A stretch of 64,000 bases of DNA, taken from positions 62,001-126,000 of the forward strand of contig NZ_JACIJM010000004.1 in NCBI RefSeq assembly GCF_014199395.1, in the 5' to 3' direction. Within the stretch, counting starts at the first letter, position 1, and the number at the start of each line of letters is the position of its first letter. The DNA is from Yoonia ponticola. Its GTDB lineage: Bacteria > Pseudomonadota > Alphaproteobacteria > Rhodobacterales > Rhodobacteraceae. A program made the position numbers and the translations under genes. The notes beneath the pieces were generated by a model that made no database searches, was not told the origin of the DNA, and saw only the letters and a program-made list of their open reading frames with translations. This document shows positions 16,089-24,409 of this stretch, in pieces.

Positions 16089-18160
16089 CCGGACATGTTC
16101 TTGAATTCCTAGGCGAAACCAAACGCGAACTGGGGCCAGTTGGCACGGCTGAGGGCCACTGGCGCACAGGTCGCGATGCGGCTGGCGTGCTCTGGCTCGT
16201 GCTCGACAAACAGGACACCAGCACCAACACAATTTCCGAAGACGTGATCCGCGAATTGGACAGCCACATCACAGCGGCCGAGGCTGACCTGCCCGCCGCC
16301 GTGGTGATCCGGTCGGCCAAAGATGCGGGTTTCGCCGCTGGTGCGGATATCGCGAGTTTCGAAGCCATGACCGACGACGGCGCGGTTAAGTTGCTGAAAC
16401 AAGCCCACGACGTGCTTGACCGGATCGCCGCACTGACCTGCCCGACAATCTGCATCGTCCACGGTGCGGCACTTGGCGCGGGGTTCGAATTGGCGCTGGC
16501 CTGCGACTACCGGATCACGGTGGCGGGCGCGTCATTTGGCTTTCCCGAGGTCCAACTCGGGCTGCACCCCGGCCTAGGCGGGACGTTCCGCCTGCCCGCC
16601 TTGATCGGTGCGACAGACGCGATGACGATGATGCTCACGGGCAAAACCGCCCACACCAAACGCGCGAAATCCCAAGGGCTCGCTGACGTGATCGTCGAAG
16701 AACGACACGCCGCGGCGGCGGTGGCGGCTGTGGTTGACGGCAAGATCGACAAACACGCGCCCAGCATCGCATCCCGCGCATTCGGGCTGGATCAGGCCCG
16801 CAGTCTGGCCGCCCGTCAAATGCGCAAAGAGACCGAGAAGAAAGCACCGCAACAGCATTACCCCGCCCCGCACGCCTTGATTGATCTGTGGGAAGACCAT
16901 GGCGACGACCCCGACGCGATGCAAAAGGCCGAGATCGAAAGCTTTGCCACACTGCTGAAATCGGACACGTCTCAAAACCTGCGCCGTGTGTTTTTCTTGC
17001 GTCAAAAGCTAAAAGACGCGGGCCGTGGTGACGACGACATCGCGCATGTGCATGTCATCGGCGCGGGTGCGATGGGCACCGAAATCGCGGCAGCAGCGGC
17101 GATCAAAGGCAAGATCGTGACGCTCGGCGATGTTGAAACCGCGCCCTTGGGCCGTGCGATCAAAAAGGTCGTGCAGATTTGCAAAGACAAACACCTGACC
17201 GGGATCGAGACTCGCGATGCACTGGATCGTCTGATGCCTGATCCCAAAGGATACGGGCTGGCCCGCGCTGATCTGGTGATCGAGGCCGCAACCGAAACGC
17301 AGGATTTGAAAGAGAAAATCTACAAAGGGCTGGAGGGTAAGCTGAAAAAAGGTGCAATCCTCGCGACCAACACATCCAGCCTGTCCATCGATGATTTGGC
17401 CGCCTTTGCGCCGACGCAAGACGACTTCGCCGGCTTACACTTTTTCAACCCCGTCTCGCGCATTGATCTTGTCGAAGTCATCAAAGGCACCGCCACCAGC
17501 GACAAGACCGCGCAACGCCTCGCAGCCTTTTGCGGTGCGATCGGCAAGCTGCCCGTGACTGTCGCCAACTACCCCGGCTTTGTGGTGAACCGCGCCCTCG
17601 TCCCCTACATGTTAGAGGCGATGGTGCTGATGGACGAAGGCGTCTCGAAAGAGGTGATCGACACCGCCGCGTTGCGCTTCGGGATGCCGATGGGGCCGGT
17701 CGCATTGGCCGATCAGGTCGGTCTCGACGTCGGCCTGCACGTCGCGGAAAGCTTGTCCACGAGCCTCGACAAACCAATGCCGCCGATCAGCGACGACCTA
17801 CGCGCGAAGGTCAAAGACGGTAAACTTGGCAAGAAATCCGGCACAGGCTTCTACGATTGGTCGGACGGCACACCGCGCCCAGATGCGGACCTCGACGATG
17901 CGCCCGCCGATTTAACCGACCGACTAATTCTGCCGATGCTGAACGCCTGCGTCGAAATCCTGCGCGAAGGCGTCGTGGAAACCGAAGATCAGATTGACGG
18001 CGCGATGATCTTTGCAACTGGCTGGGCGCCATTCCGCGGCGGACCAATGCATTACGCCCGCACACGTGGAATTAACGAAGTGACGGAAGCGTTAAAGGCA
18101 TTGGAACGCGATCACGGACCGCGATTTGCCCCCGACGAAGGCTGGTCCAGCCTTGCCTGA
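16085..18160 (+). CDS. fadJ: FadJ-type enoyl-CoA hydratase/3-hydroxyacyl-CoA dehydrogenase
   Basis: 691 residues. The crotonase part (about 20-220) keeps the oxyanion-hole region AAGADI and both catalytic glutamates (GAGFELALACDYR and FPEVQLGLHPGLGGT). The dehydrogenase part has HVIGAGAMGTEIA (about 320) for NAD and FFNPVSRIDLVEVIKG plus two C-terminal helical domains. It performs the hydration and oxidation steps of beta-oxidation. Start ATG 16085 overlaps the thiolase stop. Fused hydratase/dehydrogenase next to a separate thiolase is the usual FadIJ layout. Confidence 0.93.
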   Translation: MTGHVLEFLGETKRELGPVGTAEGHWRTGRDAAGVLWLVLDKQDTSTNTISEDVIRELDSHITAAEADLPAAVVIRSAKDAGFAAGADIASFEAMTDDGAVKLLKQAHDVLDRIAALTCPTICIVHGAALGAGFELALACDYRITVAGASFGFPEVQLGLHPGLGGTFRLPALIGATDAMTMMLTGKTAHTKRAKSQGLADVIVEERHAAAAVAAVVDGKIDKHAPSIASRAFGLDQARSLAARQMRKETEKKAPQQHYPAPHALIDLWEDHGDDPDAMQKAEIESFATLLKSDTSQNLRRVFFLRQKLKDAGRGDDDIAHVHVIGAGAMGTEIAAAAAIKGKIVTLGDVETAPLGRAIKKVVQICKDKHLTGIETRDALDRLMPDPKGYGLARADLVIEAATETQDLKEKIYKGLEGKLKKGAILATNTSSLSIDDLAAFAPTQDDFAGLHFFNPVSRIDLVEVIKGTATSDKTAQRLAAFCGAIGKLPVTVANYPGFVVNRALVPYMLEAMVLMDEGVSKEVIDTAALRFGMPMGPVALADQVGLDVGLHVAESLSTSLDKPMPPISDDLRAKVKDGKLGKKSGTGFYDWSDGTPRPDADLDDAPADLTDRLILPMLNACVEILREGVVETEDQIDGAMIFATGWAPFRGGPMHYARTRGINEVTEALKALERDHGPRFAPDEGWSSLA

Positions 18161-20018
18161 TACGCCGCAAATTCACACAGACGCCGACGCGATGGCCCGC
18201 GAAATCTATGATCGCGTCGGCGGCGAAATTCGTTTGGCCTTGCCGCTGGGCCTTGGCAAGCCCGTCACGATTGTGAACGCATTGACCCGCGCAGCTTTGG
18301 CTGACAGTACGTTGAAATTGAACATTTTCACGGCGCTGACGCTGCAACGTCCCGACCCCAAGTCCGATATCGAAAAGCGTTTCTTGAACCCTGCAATGGA
18401 CCGCCTGTTCGGCACGACCCCGTCTCTGCTCTACGCTGATATGATTAACGACGGCACCTTGCCTGACAACATTGTCGTGTCCGAGTTCTTCTTTCAGGCA
18501 GGCACTTGGCTGGGCAATGACTACGCGCAACGGCATTACATCGCTGCGAACTACACCTACGCCCGCGATGTTTTAACGGCCCAACGTCCCAACGTTCTGG
18601 CGCAGTTGATGCCGCAGCACGGCGATCGCTTTAGCATGTCGTGCAACACCGATATTTCCGCTGACCTTTTCACGATGCGCGCGGCTGGCAAGTTGGATTT
18701 CATCGCCGTGGCGGAACGCAACGACGCGCTGCCCTTTATGGATCGTGATGCAATCGTCCCTGCCTCGGACATCGCGATGGTGCTTGATCCGCCCGCGCAA
18801 ATCGATCTGTTTTCTGCCGTGCGCCGCCCCGTTTCTGATGCCCAACACGCGATTGGGCTGCACACCTCGCGCTTGGTGCGGGATGGTGGAACGCTTCAAA
18901 TCGGGATCGGCGCGATTGGCGATGCGGTCGCAAATGTGCTGTTGCTGCGCTATAAAAACGCCTTGCATCAAATCTATACCAATGCGCCTTTTCCCCTATC
19001 CGGCGATAACACCGCTCCCTTTACCAAGGGCCTATATGCCGTGACCGAAATGCTCGTCGGCGGTCTGCTCGCGCTCTTTGAAGGCGGCGTTTTGCGCCGC
19101 GAAGTGGACGGTGCCGTGGTCCACGCGGGGTTCTTTGTCGAAGCCCGCGATATGTATGAACGCCTGCACGCCATGCCCGCCGATCAACGCGGTAAAATCC
19201 AAATGAAACCCGTCAGTTTCACCAATGCGCTCTACGGTGACGAGACCGCGAAACGCGCCGCGCGGACCCATGCGCGGTTTATCAACGGCGCGATGCAGGT
19301 CAGCGTGTTGGGCGACGCCATGTCGGATTCCGCCAAACCCGGTCAAGTCGTCAGCGGCGTCGGTGGCCAGTTCAATTTCTTTGAACAAGCCTTCGCGCTC
19401 GACGACGCACATGCCATTTTAACCCTACCTGCAACGCGTAACAGCGGCGGGTCCATGTCGTCGAATATCGTTTGGCAACTTCCCCTAACAACCGTGCCGC
19501 GCCACATGCGCGATATTGTGGTGACAGAATACGGCGCCGCGTTCCTGCGCGGGCAAACCGACGAAGAGGTGATCAAACGGCTGATCTGCATCACGGACAG
19601 CCGCTTTCAAGACGCATTAACGGACAAAGCGAAATCCGCAGGTAAACTGGCACGAGACTGGCAGATTCCCGACGCGCACCGCCAAAATACACCCGAAACA
19701 TTAACAAAGTGGTTACAGCCGCACCGCAAAATGCTGCTACCCGATTTCCCACTCGGCACCGATTTCAACGCCATCGAACAGGTGCTCCTACCCGCCCTCG
19801 CTAAACTCGGCGAAGCCAGCGGCAGCAAACGTAAACTCGCCGGATTGATATTCAGATCGTTCCGCGACCCACCGCACCCGCAAGAAGCCGCCGCAATGGA
19901 CCGCATGGACTACGCCGCCACGCCGCACCTAACGGAGCCGTTGCAAGCACGCGCATTACGTGGGGCATTACGAACAAGTTTTGATGGCAATCCAATCGAC
20001 AAACCACACGCGACGTGA
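18153..20018 (+). CDS. Acetyl-CoA hydrolase/CoA-transferase family protein
   Basis: 621 residues. The C-terminal half has the acetyl-CoA hydrolase/transferase signature, including VVSGVGGQFNFFEQAFALDD and ATRNSGGSMSSNIVWQLP, and the conserved ITEYGAAFLRG-like segment VVTEYGAAFLRGQTDEEV. It probably moves CoA between acids or releases acetate or short acids from CoA, draining products of the operon. Start: TTG 18153 overlaps the fadJ stop by a few bases, in keeping with coupling in this operon; ATG 18192 is the alternative and would remove 13 residues. At about 620 residues it is longer than the usual 430-500 for the family; the extra length is at both ends. Confidence 0.85.
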   Translation: MPDTPQIHTDADAMAREIYDRVGGEIRLALPLGLGKPVTIVNALTRAALADSTLKLNIFTALTLQRPDPKSDIEKRFLNPAMDRLFGTTPSLLYADMINDGTLPDNIVVSEFFFQAGTWLGNDYAQRHYIAANYTYARDVLTAQRPNVLAQLMPQHGDRFSMSCNTDISADLFTMRAAGKLDFIAVAERNDALPFMDRDAIVPASDIAMVLDPPAQIDLFSAVRRPVSDAQHAIGLHTSRLVRDGGTLQIGIGAIGDAVANVLLLRYKNALHQIYTNAPFPLSGDNTAPFTKGLYAVTEMLVGGLLALFEGGVLRREVDGAVVHAGFFVEARDMYERLHAMPADQRGKIQMKPVSFTNALYGDETAKRAARTHARFINGAMQVSVLGDAMSDSAKPGQVVSGVGGQFNFFEQAFALDDAHAILTLPATRNSGGSMSSNIVWQLPLTTVPRHMRDIVVTEYGAAFLRGQTDEEVIKRLICITDSRFQDALTDKAKSAGKLARDWQIPDAHRQNTPETLTKWLQPHRKMLLPDFPLGTDFNAIEQVLLPALAKLGEASGSKRKLAGLIFRSFRDPPHPQEAAAMDRMDYAATPHLTEPLQARALRGALRTSFDGNPIDKPHAT

Positions 20019-20222
20019 CGATCAGAGAGTTTACAACTCGGATAAATGAATGCTCAGAAATAGTTTTCCACAGGTCACTCTGATCAAGTGTGGAGAACCC
20101 TGATGATGAATCGGTGGAGAACCTTACGCCCGAAAAGCGTAGGCTGCGTCAACGTCCTTAATCTACATATAGTGGTAAAAAACTCGTTGACCGCCAAGTA
20201 TACTACACGCGACAATATACAC

Positions 20223-20369
20223 ATGGATGTAAATCCTCACACTGCAACAAAGTGGCTGCATCGGCTCGTTATTCTACTCGGGATATTCGGTTCGTTGGCA
20301 TCTCTCGGAAGTTGTGTGCATCAGCTGCAAACGGTCTCAAGCGCGACGGCGCCGAACTCCACAAACTGA
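20223..20369 (+). CDS. Candidate 48-residue membrane protein
   Basis: ATG 20223 opens a 48-codon frame with one hydrophobic segment (LVILLGIFGSLASLGSCVHQ). It is followed after ten bases by a perfect 9-bp hairpin. No clear ribosome-binding site precedes it. The frame is open upstream to 20088, but that part is low in coding character. Function unknown; this may be chance. Confidence 0.3.
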   Translation: MDVNPHTATKWLHRLVILLGIFGSLASLGSCVHQLQTVSSATAPNSTN

Positions 20370-20379
20370 TGCAATCGCC

Positions 20380-20403
20380 CCCTAACTCGGGAAGGAGTTA
20401 GGG
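20380..20403 (+). terminator. Hairpin after the 48-codon ORF
   Basis: CCCTAACTC (20380-20388) and GAGTTAGGG (20395-20403) pair perfectly over 9 bp around GGGAAG. No T-run follows, so the terminator role is uncertain. Confidence 0.45.
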
Positions 20404-20615
20404 AGAAGATTGAAACGAGGACGGAGCCCGACAGGTGAAAGCAAGGTGTCTCTGTCCTCACTTCAAAGCTATGTGATTCTTCATTGTCGGATCAAGTCCT
20501 ATCGCGGCCCGAGCGCAATTAACCATCCAGCCCCCCCGAAAAGCTTTGATCTCATGCGCCCCACATCGTCAAAAAACCACCCCGCGGTGACAATTCCACC
20601 CGACAAACTCCATCG

Positions 20616-20631
20616 TTAAGACATAGTTAAC
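20616..20631 (+). promoter_or_regulatory. CtrA-type binding motif
   Basis: TTAAGACATAGTTAAC is a perfect TTAA-N7-TTAAC match to the alphaproteobacterial CtrA site. It lies 43 bases before the TTG start of the VPxPA-CTERM-like gene, where an activator could act. A single motif of this size can occur by chance. Confidence 0.4.
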
Positions 20632-20673
20632 CGATTTAACGGGGCTCATAAAACGACCGGAAAGGTCAGTGAT

Positions 20674-21414
20674 TTGAGTGGACGCGCAAAGGCATCGCGT
20701 ATCGGAAACGCAGTTTTGGCCATCTCGGCCAGCCTTTTGCTTTGCTTCGCCCCGACCGATCAGGCCGTCGCCGCGCAGATCGAACTCGACGATATTCTGG
20801 AGATCGACGCGCTGGGATATCGCTGCATTCCGTCCGCCTATTTCGAAGATGGCGAGGACGGCAGCGCAGCAATCGCGTTCTCGCTATCCGGCAAAACCCG
20901 CCTGCCCCGCACCTGCTTGCCCGATCCATGTGCACGCGCATTGTCTCGTCCTGAACTGTCGCAAATCACCGGAACAGAGCCGATTTTAGCCCGTTTTCAC
21001 GAAGAATGGGAAGATTATTACAGCCGGTACGCCGACCATTGCCGCAGTGAAATCGTCGTATCGCGACCGCGGTCCAAGGACACCACAACCCGCGCATTCT
21101 GGCCCCCGATCATCGATCGCGCACGGATCATCCAGTCCACAGGCATTCCCACCTCCAGCCGATTGAGGCCCTATATCGTTAACAAAGTTGGCATCCCAAC
21201 ATCACAACAATTCGCGCCCGAAACGGTGGCCTACCTGATTCCCCCAGCCGCTGGCCGCCCGCTGCCCGTCACCGACAGACCAATCCCTAGCCCCGTCCCC
21301 GTGCCCGCATCCGGATTGTTATTCGGGTCACTTCTGGCCATCATAGGCTTGCAAAAACGCTATTCACTCACCGCAAGGTTTCGACGATCACGCAAACACA
21401 ATTGTAAGATGTAA
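20674..21414 (+). CDS. Secreted protein with a VPxPA-CTERM-like sorting tail
   Basis: 246 residues. A signal peptide (about 1-33, hydrophobic AVLAISASLLLCF, likely cut near AVAA) is followed by a cysteine-containing globular part (about 34-200). The C-terminus has PVPVPASG, then a hydrophobic helix (LLFGSLLAIIGL) and an Arg/Lys-rich end, the tripartite layout of PEP-CTERM/VPLPA-CTERM proteins that are processed by exosortases. The basic tail after the helix is about 20 residues, longer than the usual five or so. Start TTG 20674 has AAAGG eight bases upstream. No exosortase gene is in the window. I do not recognise the central domain. Confidence 0.65.
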   Translation: MSGRAKASRIGNAVLAISASLLLCFAPTDQAVAAQIELDDILEIDALGYRCIPSAYFEDGEDGSAAIAFSLSGKTRLPRTCLPDPCARALSRPELSQITGTEPILARFHEEWEDYYSRYADHCRSEIVVSRPRSKDTTTRAFWPPIIDRARIIQSTGIPTSSRLRPYIVNKVGIPTSQQFAPETVAYLIPPAAGRPLPVTDRPIPSPVPVPASGLLFGSLLAIIGLQKRYSLTARFRRSRKHNCKM

Positions 21415-21471
21415 ATCAGATTGCTAACGTCGCTCTAATCACGATTATTCTTAGTAAAAGGCTTATCAACC

Positions 21472-22365
21472 ATGACACGTTTCCTCCTTCTCAGCCCCCT
21501 GCTTCTGGCCGCTTGCGGTAGCGGCAGCAGCACCCCCTTGGTACCAGCACCGCGCCCAATGGCCGTATCTGTCAACGCAAACGAACAGCTCAACGGCACG
21601 CTAGAACTGTCCGTCGACAAAGCGACTGGCGAGACGGTTTTTGTGTTGAACGGTGTCGAGGAGACGAACCTTACGACGGATGCGGAATTTGGGAACGGGG
21701 ACGTTAAATACTTCACAGATGAAGATACTGTGTCATATTCGGCTTTAGGAGTTCAGGGCGATTGGCTGACCCTTGATGGAAATCGTATTTTTGGCGCAAA
21801 AGCTCAATCAGATGATGCCATCGCGGTTCTCACAATTGAAAACGTCGCCGATACAGGCGCATTGGTCCTCGAACGTTTAAGCGATACTGCTGTGCCAGAG
21901 TTTGGTAACGCCGAGATGTCAGGCGATTATTTCGGGTATTGGCAAACTGGCGACGCCGGAGGACATCTTCCTTCACAGCTTGTACTGAATCCCATAATCG
22001 GAGATGCTAAACTCACCGTCGATTTTGCAAACAGCATGGTCAGCGGAGCAATCACAAACAGATCACTCCGCAACCTTAAGACAAATGCACCGGGCTCCCA
22101 ACTTACTGATGTAATTCTCGAAGACACTTCGATTGACGGTTTTGGTGGTTTTTCTGGCACTGCAACTGGCGGGCGCCACACGTCTTCAGGATTCGACGAC
22201 GCCACAGTGACAGGTTCGTTCGTGGGCCTGCTCACGAGATCACAGGCGACTGGTGCAATTGGTGCTGTCGAGATCATCACTAATGACCCAGAGGGTCAGG
22301 AAGTAGACGGAGTTGCTCTTCCGAGAGATAGAGTTGAAACTGGCATTTTCTCCGTATCCGAATAG
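21472..22365 (+). CDS. Tandem lipoprotein 1 (TbpB-like beta-barrel type)
   Basis: 297 residues. The lipobox LLAAC with Cys15 follows a short signal peptide. A Gly/Ser linker leads to a repeated-strand domain with VDFANSMVSGAITNR, IDGFGGFSGTATGG, GSFVGLL and ATGAIGAVEI, a pattern resembling the C-terminal barrel of transferrin-binding-protein-B-like surface lipoproteins. That match is by eye and not certain. It is the first of three tandem paralogs with nearly identical first 65 codons and divergent middles. No ribosome-binding site better than AAAGG about 12 bases upstream is seen. The ligand is unknown. Such proteins may be surface-exposed or stay periplasmic. Confidence 0.8.
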   Translation: MTRFLLLSPLLLAACGSGSSTPLVPAPRPMAVSVNANEQLNGTLELSVDKATGETVFVLNGVEETNLTTDAEFGNGDVKYFTDEDTVSYSALGVQGDWLTLDGNRIFGAKAQSDDAIAVLTIENVADTGALVLERLSDTAVPEFGNAEMSGDYFGYWQTGDAGGHLPSQLVLNPIIGDAKLTVDFANSMVSGAITNRSLRNLKTNAPGSQLTDVILEDTSIDGFGGFSGTATGGRHTSSGFDDATVTGSFVGLLTRSQATGAIGAVEIITNDPEGQEVDGVALPRDRVETGIFSVSE

Positions 22366-22386
22366 CCCCACGCCCTAACCCAGCAA

Positions 22387-22410
22387 TCAGGCAACATGCC
22401 TGACTCATTT
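22387..22410 (+). terminator. Hairpin after tandem lipoprotein 1
   Basis: TCAGGC and GCCTGA pair around AACAT, followed by CTCATTTTCCTT. It is repeated after copy 2. Confidence 0.6.
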
Positions 22411-22443
22411 TCCTTAACGATTATATAAACTTATAGGACCATC

Positions 22444-23346
22444 ATGACACGTTTCCTCCTTCTCAGCCTCCCGCTTCTGGCCGCTTGCGGCAGCGGCAGC
22501 AGCACCCCCTTGGCGCCAGCACCGCGCCCAATGGCCGTATCTGTCAACGCAAGCGAGCAGCTCAACGGCACGCTAGACCTATCCGTCGACAAAGCGACTG
22601 GCGAGACGGTTTTTGTGTTGAACGGTGTCGAGGAGACAAACCTGACGATTGATGCGGAGGGCGGGTATGGAGAAATCAAATACGTCACCGATACCAATAC
22701 TGTATCTTACACCACCATTGGTCGTCAGGGCAATCTGCTGACCTACGATGAAAATCGAATCTACGGTGCTCAAGCTTTATCAGACGACGCCATCGCTGTT
22801 CTGACACTCGAGAACCTAACCGATAGTGGCGCGTTGGTTCTTGAGCGTTTGTCCGCCACGACAGTCCCCTTATCAGGTAGCGCTACGATGACTGGTGACT
22901 ACTTTGGATATACGCAACGCGGCGGCTCGAATTCTCCTAACCTACACCAAGTATTAACTATTTTTACTGGTGACGCTAAGCTCGACGTCGATTTTGCAGA
23001 CCGCATGGTCAGTGGCTCCATCACAAACCGCAATGATCGCAGTAGGTATACGAACCAGCCGTATCCCGGCTCCTCGGGATATTCAGATGTTATTTTGAAT
23101 GCCGCCGCAATCGACGGCTTCGGTGGTTTTGCAGGCATAGCGACTGGAGGTGGACAAAATAACGCCCCACACCTTGACGATGCGACTGTCACTGGCTCAT
23201 TTGAGGGTCTGCTCACAGGGGCCAAGGCGACAGGAGCAATCGGTGCTATCGAAATTGTTACGATAGACCCAAATGGGTTGCTTATTGATGGCGAGCTTGC
23301 TCCTCGTGAAAATCTTGAAGTCGGTATCTTCTCCGTTTCTGAATAA
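22444..23346 (+). CDS. Tandem lipoprotein 2 (TbpB-like beta-barrel type)
   Basis: 300 residues, paralog of its neighbours: lipobox LLAAC (Cys15), the near-identical first 65 residues, and the shared landmarks VDFADRMVSGSITNR, IDGFGGFAGIATGG, GSFEGLLTGAKATGAIGAIEI and the C-terminal IFSVSE. Residues about 75-160 and 185-205 differ from both other copies, so binding surface is where variation lies. Start ATG 22444 is preceded by TATAGGACC. It has its own hairpin on each side, suggesting that each copy can be transcribed separately. Confidence 0.8.
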   Translation: MTRFLLLSLPLLAACGSGSSTPLAPAPRPMAVSVNASEQLNGTLDLSVDKATGETVFVLNGVEETNLTIDAEGGYGEIKYVTDTNTVSYTTIGRQGNLLTYDENRIYGAQALSDDAIAVLTLENLTDSGALVLERLSATTVPLSGSATMTGDYFGYTQRGGSNSPNLHQVLTIFTGDAKLDVDFADRMVSGSITNRNDRSRYTNQPYPGSSGYSDVILNAAAIDGFGGFAGIATGGGQNNAPHLDDATVTGSFEGLLTGAKATGAIGAIEIVTIDPNGLLIDGELAPRENLEVGIFSVSE

Positions 23347-23359
23347 TCTCACACATAGC

Positions 23360-23387
23360 AGTCAGGCAACCAGCCTGACTCATTTTC
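23360..23387 (+). terminator. Hairpin after tandem lipoprotein 2
   Basis: AGTCAGGC and GCCTGACT (8 bp) pair around AACCA, followed by CATTTTCCTT. Confidence 0.65.
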
Positions 23388-23418
23388 CTTAACGATTATA
23401 TAAACTTAGATGACCATC

Positions 23419-24303
23419 ATGACACGTTTTCTCCTTCTCAGCCTCCCGCTACTGGCCGCCTGCGGCAGTGGCAGCAGCAGTCCCTTGGTGCCAGCACCCC
23501 GCCCGATGGCCGTATCTATCAACACAAGCGAGCAACTCAACGGCACGCTAGACCTATCCATCGACAAAGCGACTGGCGAGACGGTTTTTGTATTGAACGG
23601 TGTCGAGGAGATGAACCTTACGACGAATGCGGAGCGCGGGAATGGGGACGTTAAATACTTCACAGATGAAGATACCGTGCGTTTCTACGCGGTTGATCAA
23701 ATGGGGAACACTGTTCCAATTGATCAAAATCGTATCTGGGGTGCACAAGCAAAATCCGATAACGCCATCGCTACGCTAATGATTGCAAATCTCTCAGATG
23801 ATGGGGCGCTTGTTCTCGAACGTTTGACCGATACTACGGTGCCGAACACTGGGTCTGCGACGATGTTAGGCGATTATTATGGTTATTCGCAGGTTGGCGA
23901 TGTTGACGAGAAACTTTACCCTTACAGGGTCGAATATAGCGTTGAGGGAGACGCGGAATTGTCTGTTGATTTCGCAGAAAATACTGTGAGTGGATCAATC
24001 ACAAACCGTTTGGGCCGCTTAGCGTCGAGGAACAGCGCAAGCGCGGGATATGATGATGTTATTTTGAAAACCGCAAACATAGACGACTTCGGCGGCTTTT
24101 CTGGTCGAACGTCCGGTGGAACATTAGCAATCAATTTCTATGCTGATGCTGTATCCGAAGGCTCGTTCTCCGGTCTACTCACCGGAGCCGACGCAAACGG
24201 AGCAATCGGCGCAATTGAGATCTCGACCGTAAAGGAAAACTATCTGCAAGACGGCACGCCAATTACTGAAATTGAATATGGCATCTTCTCCGTATCCGAA
24301 TAG
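23419..24303 (+). CDS. Tandem lipoprotein 3 (TbpB-like beta-barrel type)
   Basis: 294 residues from ATG 23419, chosen because the paralogs begin MTRFLLLS; ATG 23410 would add MTI. It has lipobox LLAAC (Cys15) and the shared landmarks VDFAENTVSGSITNR, IDDFGGFSGRTSGG, GSFSGLLTGADANGAIGAIEI and IFSVSE. It is the most diverged copy, even in the conserved 5' part (for example SIDKATGE and VEEMNL). Function unknown, as for its neighbours. Confidence 0.8.
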   Translation: MTRFLLLSLPLLAACGSGSSSPLVPAPRPMAVSINTSEQLNGTLDLSIDKATGETVFVLNGVEEMNLTTNAERGNGDVKYFTDEDTVRFYAVDQMGNTVPIDQNRIWGAQAKSDNAIATLMIANLSDDGALVLERLTDTTVPNTGSATMLGDYYGYSQVGDVDEKLYPYRVEYSVEGDAELSVDFAENTVSGSITNRLGRLASRNSASAGYDDVILKTANIDDFGGFSGRTSGGTLAINFYADAVSEGSFSGLLTGADANGAIGAIEISTVKENYLQDGTPITEIEYGIFSVSE

Positions 24304-24351
24304 CCCCACGCCATCACGGCATACATCCGCATACCGTAGCATACACTCTTT

Positions 24352-24383
24352 CCCCGTGGCTTAAATTGCGCTAAGCCTCGGGG
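24352..24383 (+). terminator. Hairpin between tandem lipoprotein 3 and icd
   Basis: CCCCG-T-GGCTTA and TAAGCC-T-CGGGG pair over 11 bp with an internal T:T mismatch around an 8-base loop. It could end the lipoprotein transcript or form part of the icd leader; no T-run follows. Confidence 0.45.
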
Positions 24384-24409
24384 ATAAAGTCACGGAACCG
24401 GAGAGACCC

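Larger units (their letters stand above)
20019..20673 (+). other. 655-base intergenic stretch before the surface-protein island
   Basis: AT-richer than its surroundings (notably 20160-20235). It contains a doubled GTGGAGAACC motif (about 20089 and 20125), a candidate 48-codon ORF, a 9-bp hairpin at 20380-20403, and a CtrA-like box at 20616-20631. No tRNA or known RNA fold was recognised. Confidence 0.6.
21472..24303 (+). repeat. Threefold tandem gene duplication, unit about 973 bases
   Basis: Gene starts are spaced 972 and 975 bases apart. The first 200 bases of each copy, the 3' ends (all ending IFSVSE) and the spacers between copies (hairpin, CTCATTTTCCTTAACGATTA, TATAAACTTA) are closely similar, while the middles differ strongly. 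The stop context TAGCCCCACGCC is shared by copies 1 and 3. Confidence 0.9.

Noticed and set aside
20055-20066. TTTTCCACAGG resembling a DnaA box
   Set aside because: It is a single site with a mismatch to TTATCCACA, with no cluster and no origin-linked genes nearby.
20410-20619. A 69-codon frame in the gap before the VPxPA-CTERM gene
   Set aside because: There is no good ribosome-binding site, no hydrophobic or domain pattern, and it covers the region of the CtrA-like box.
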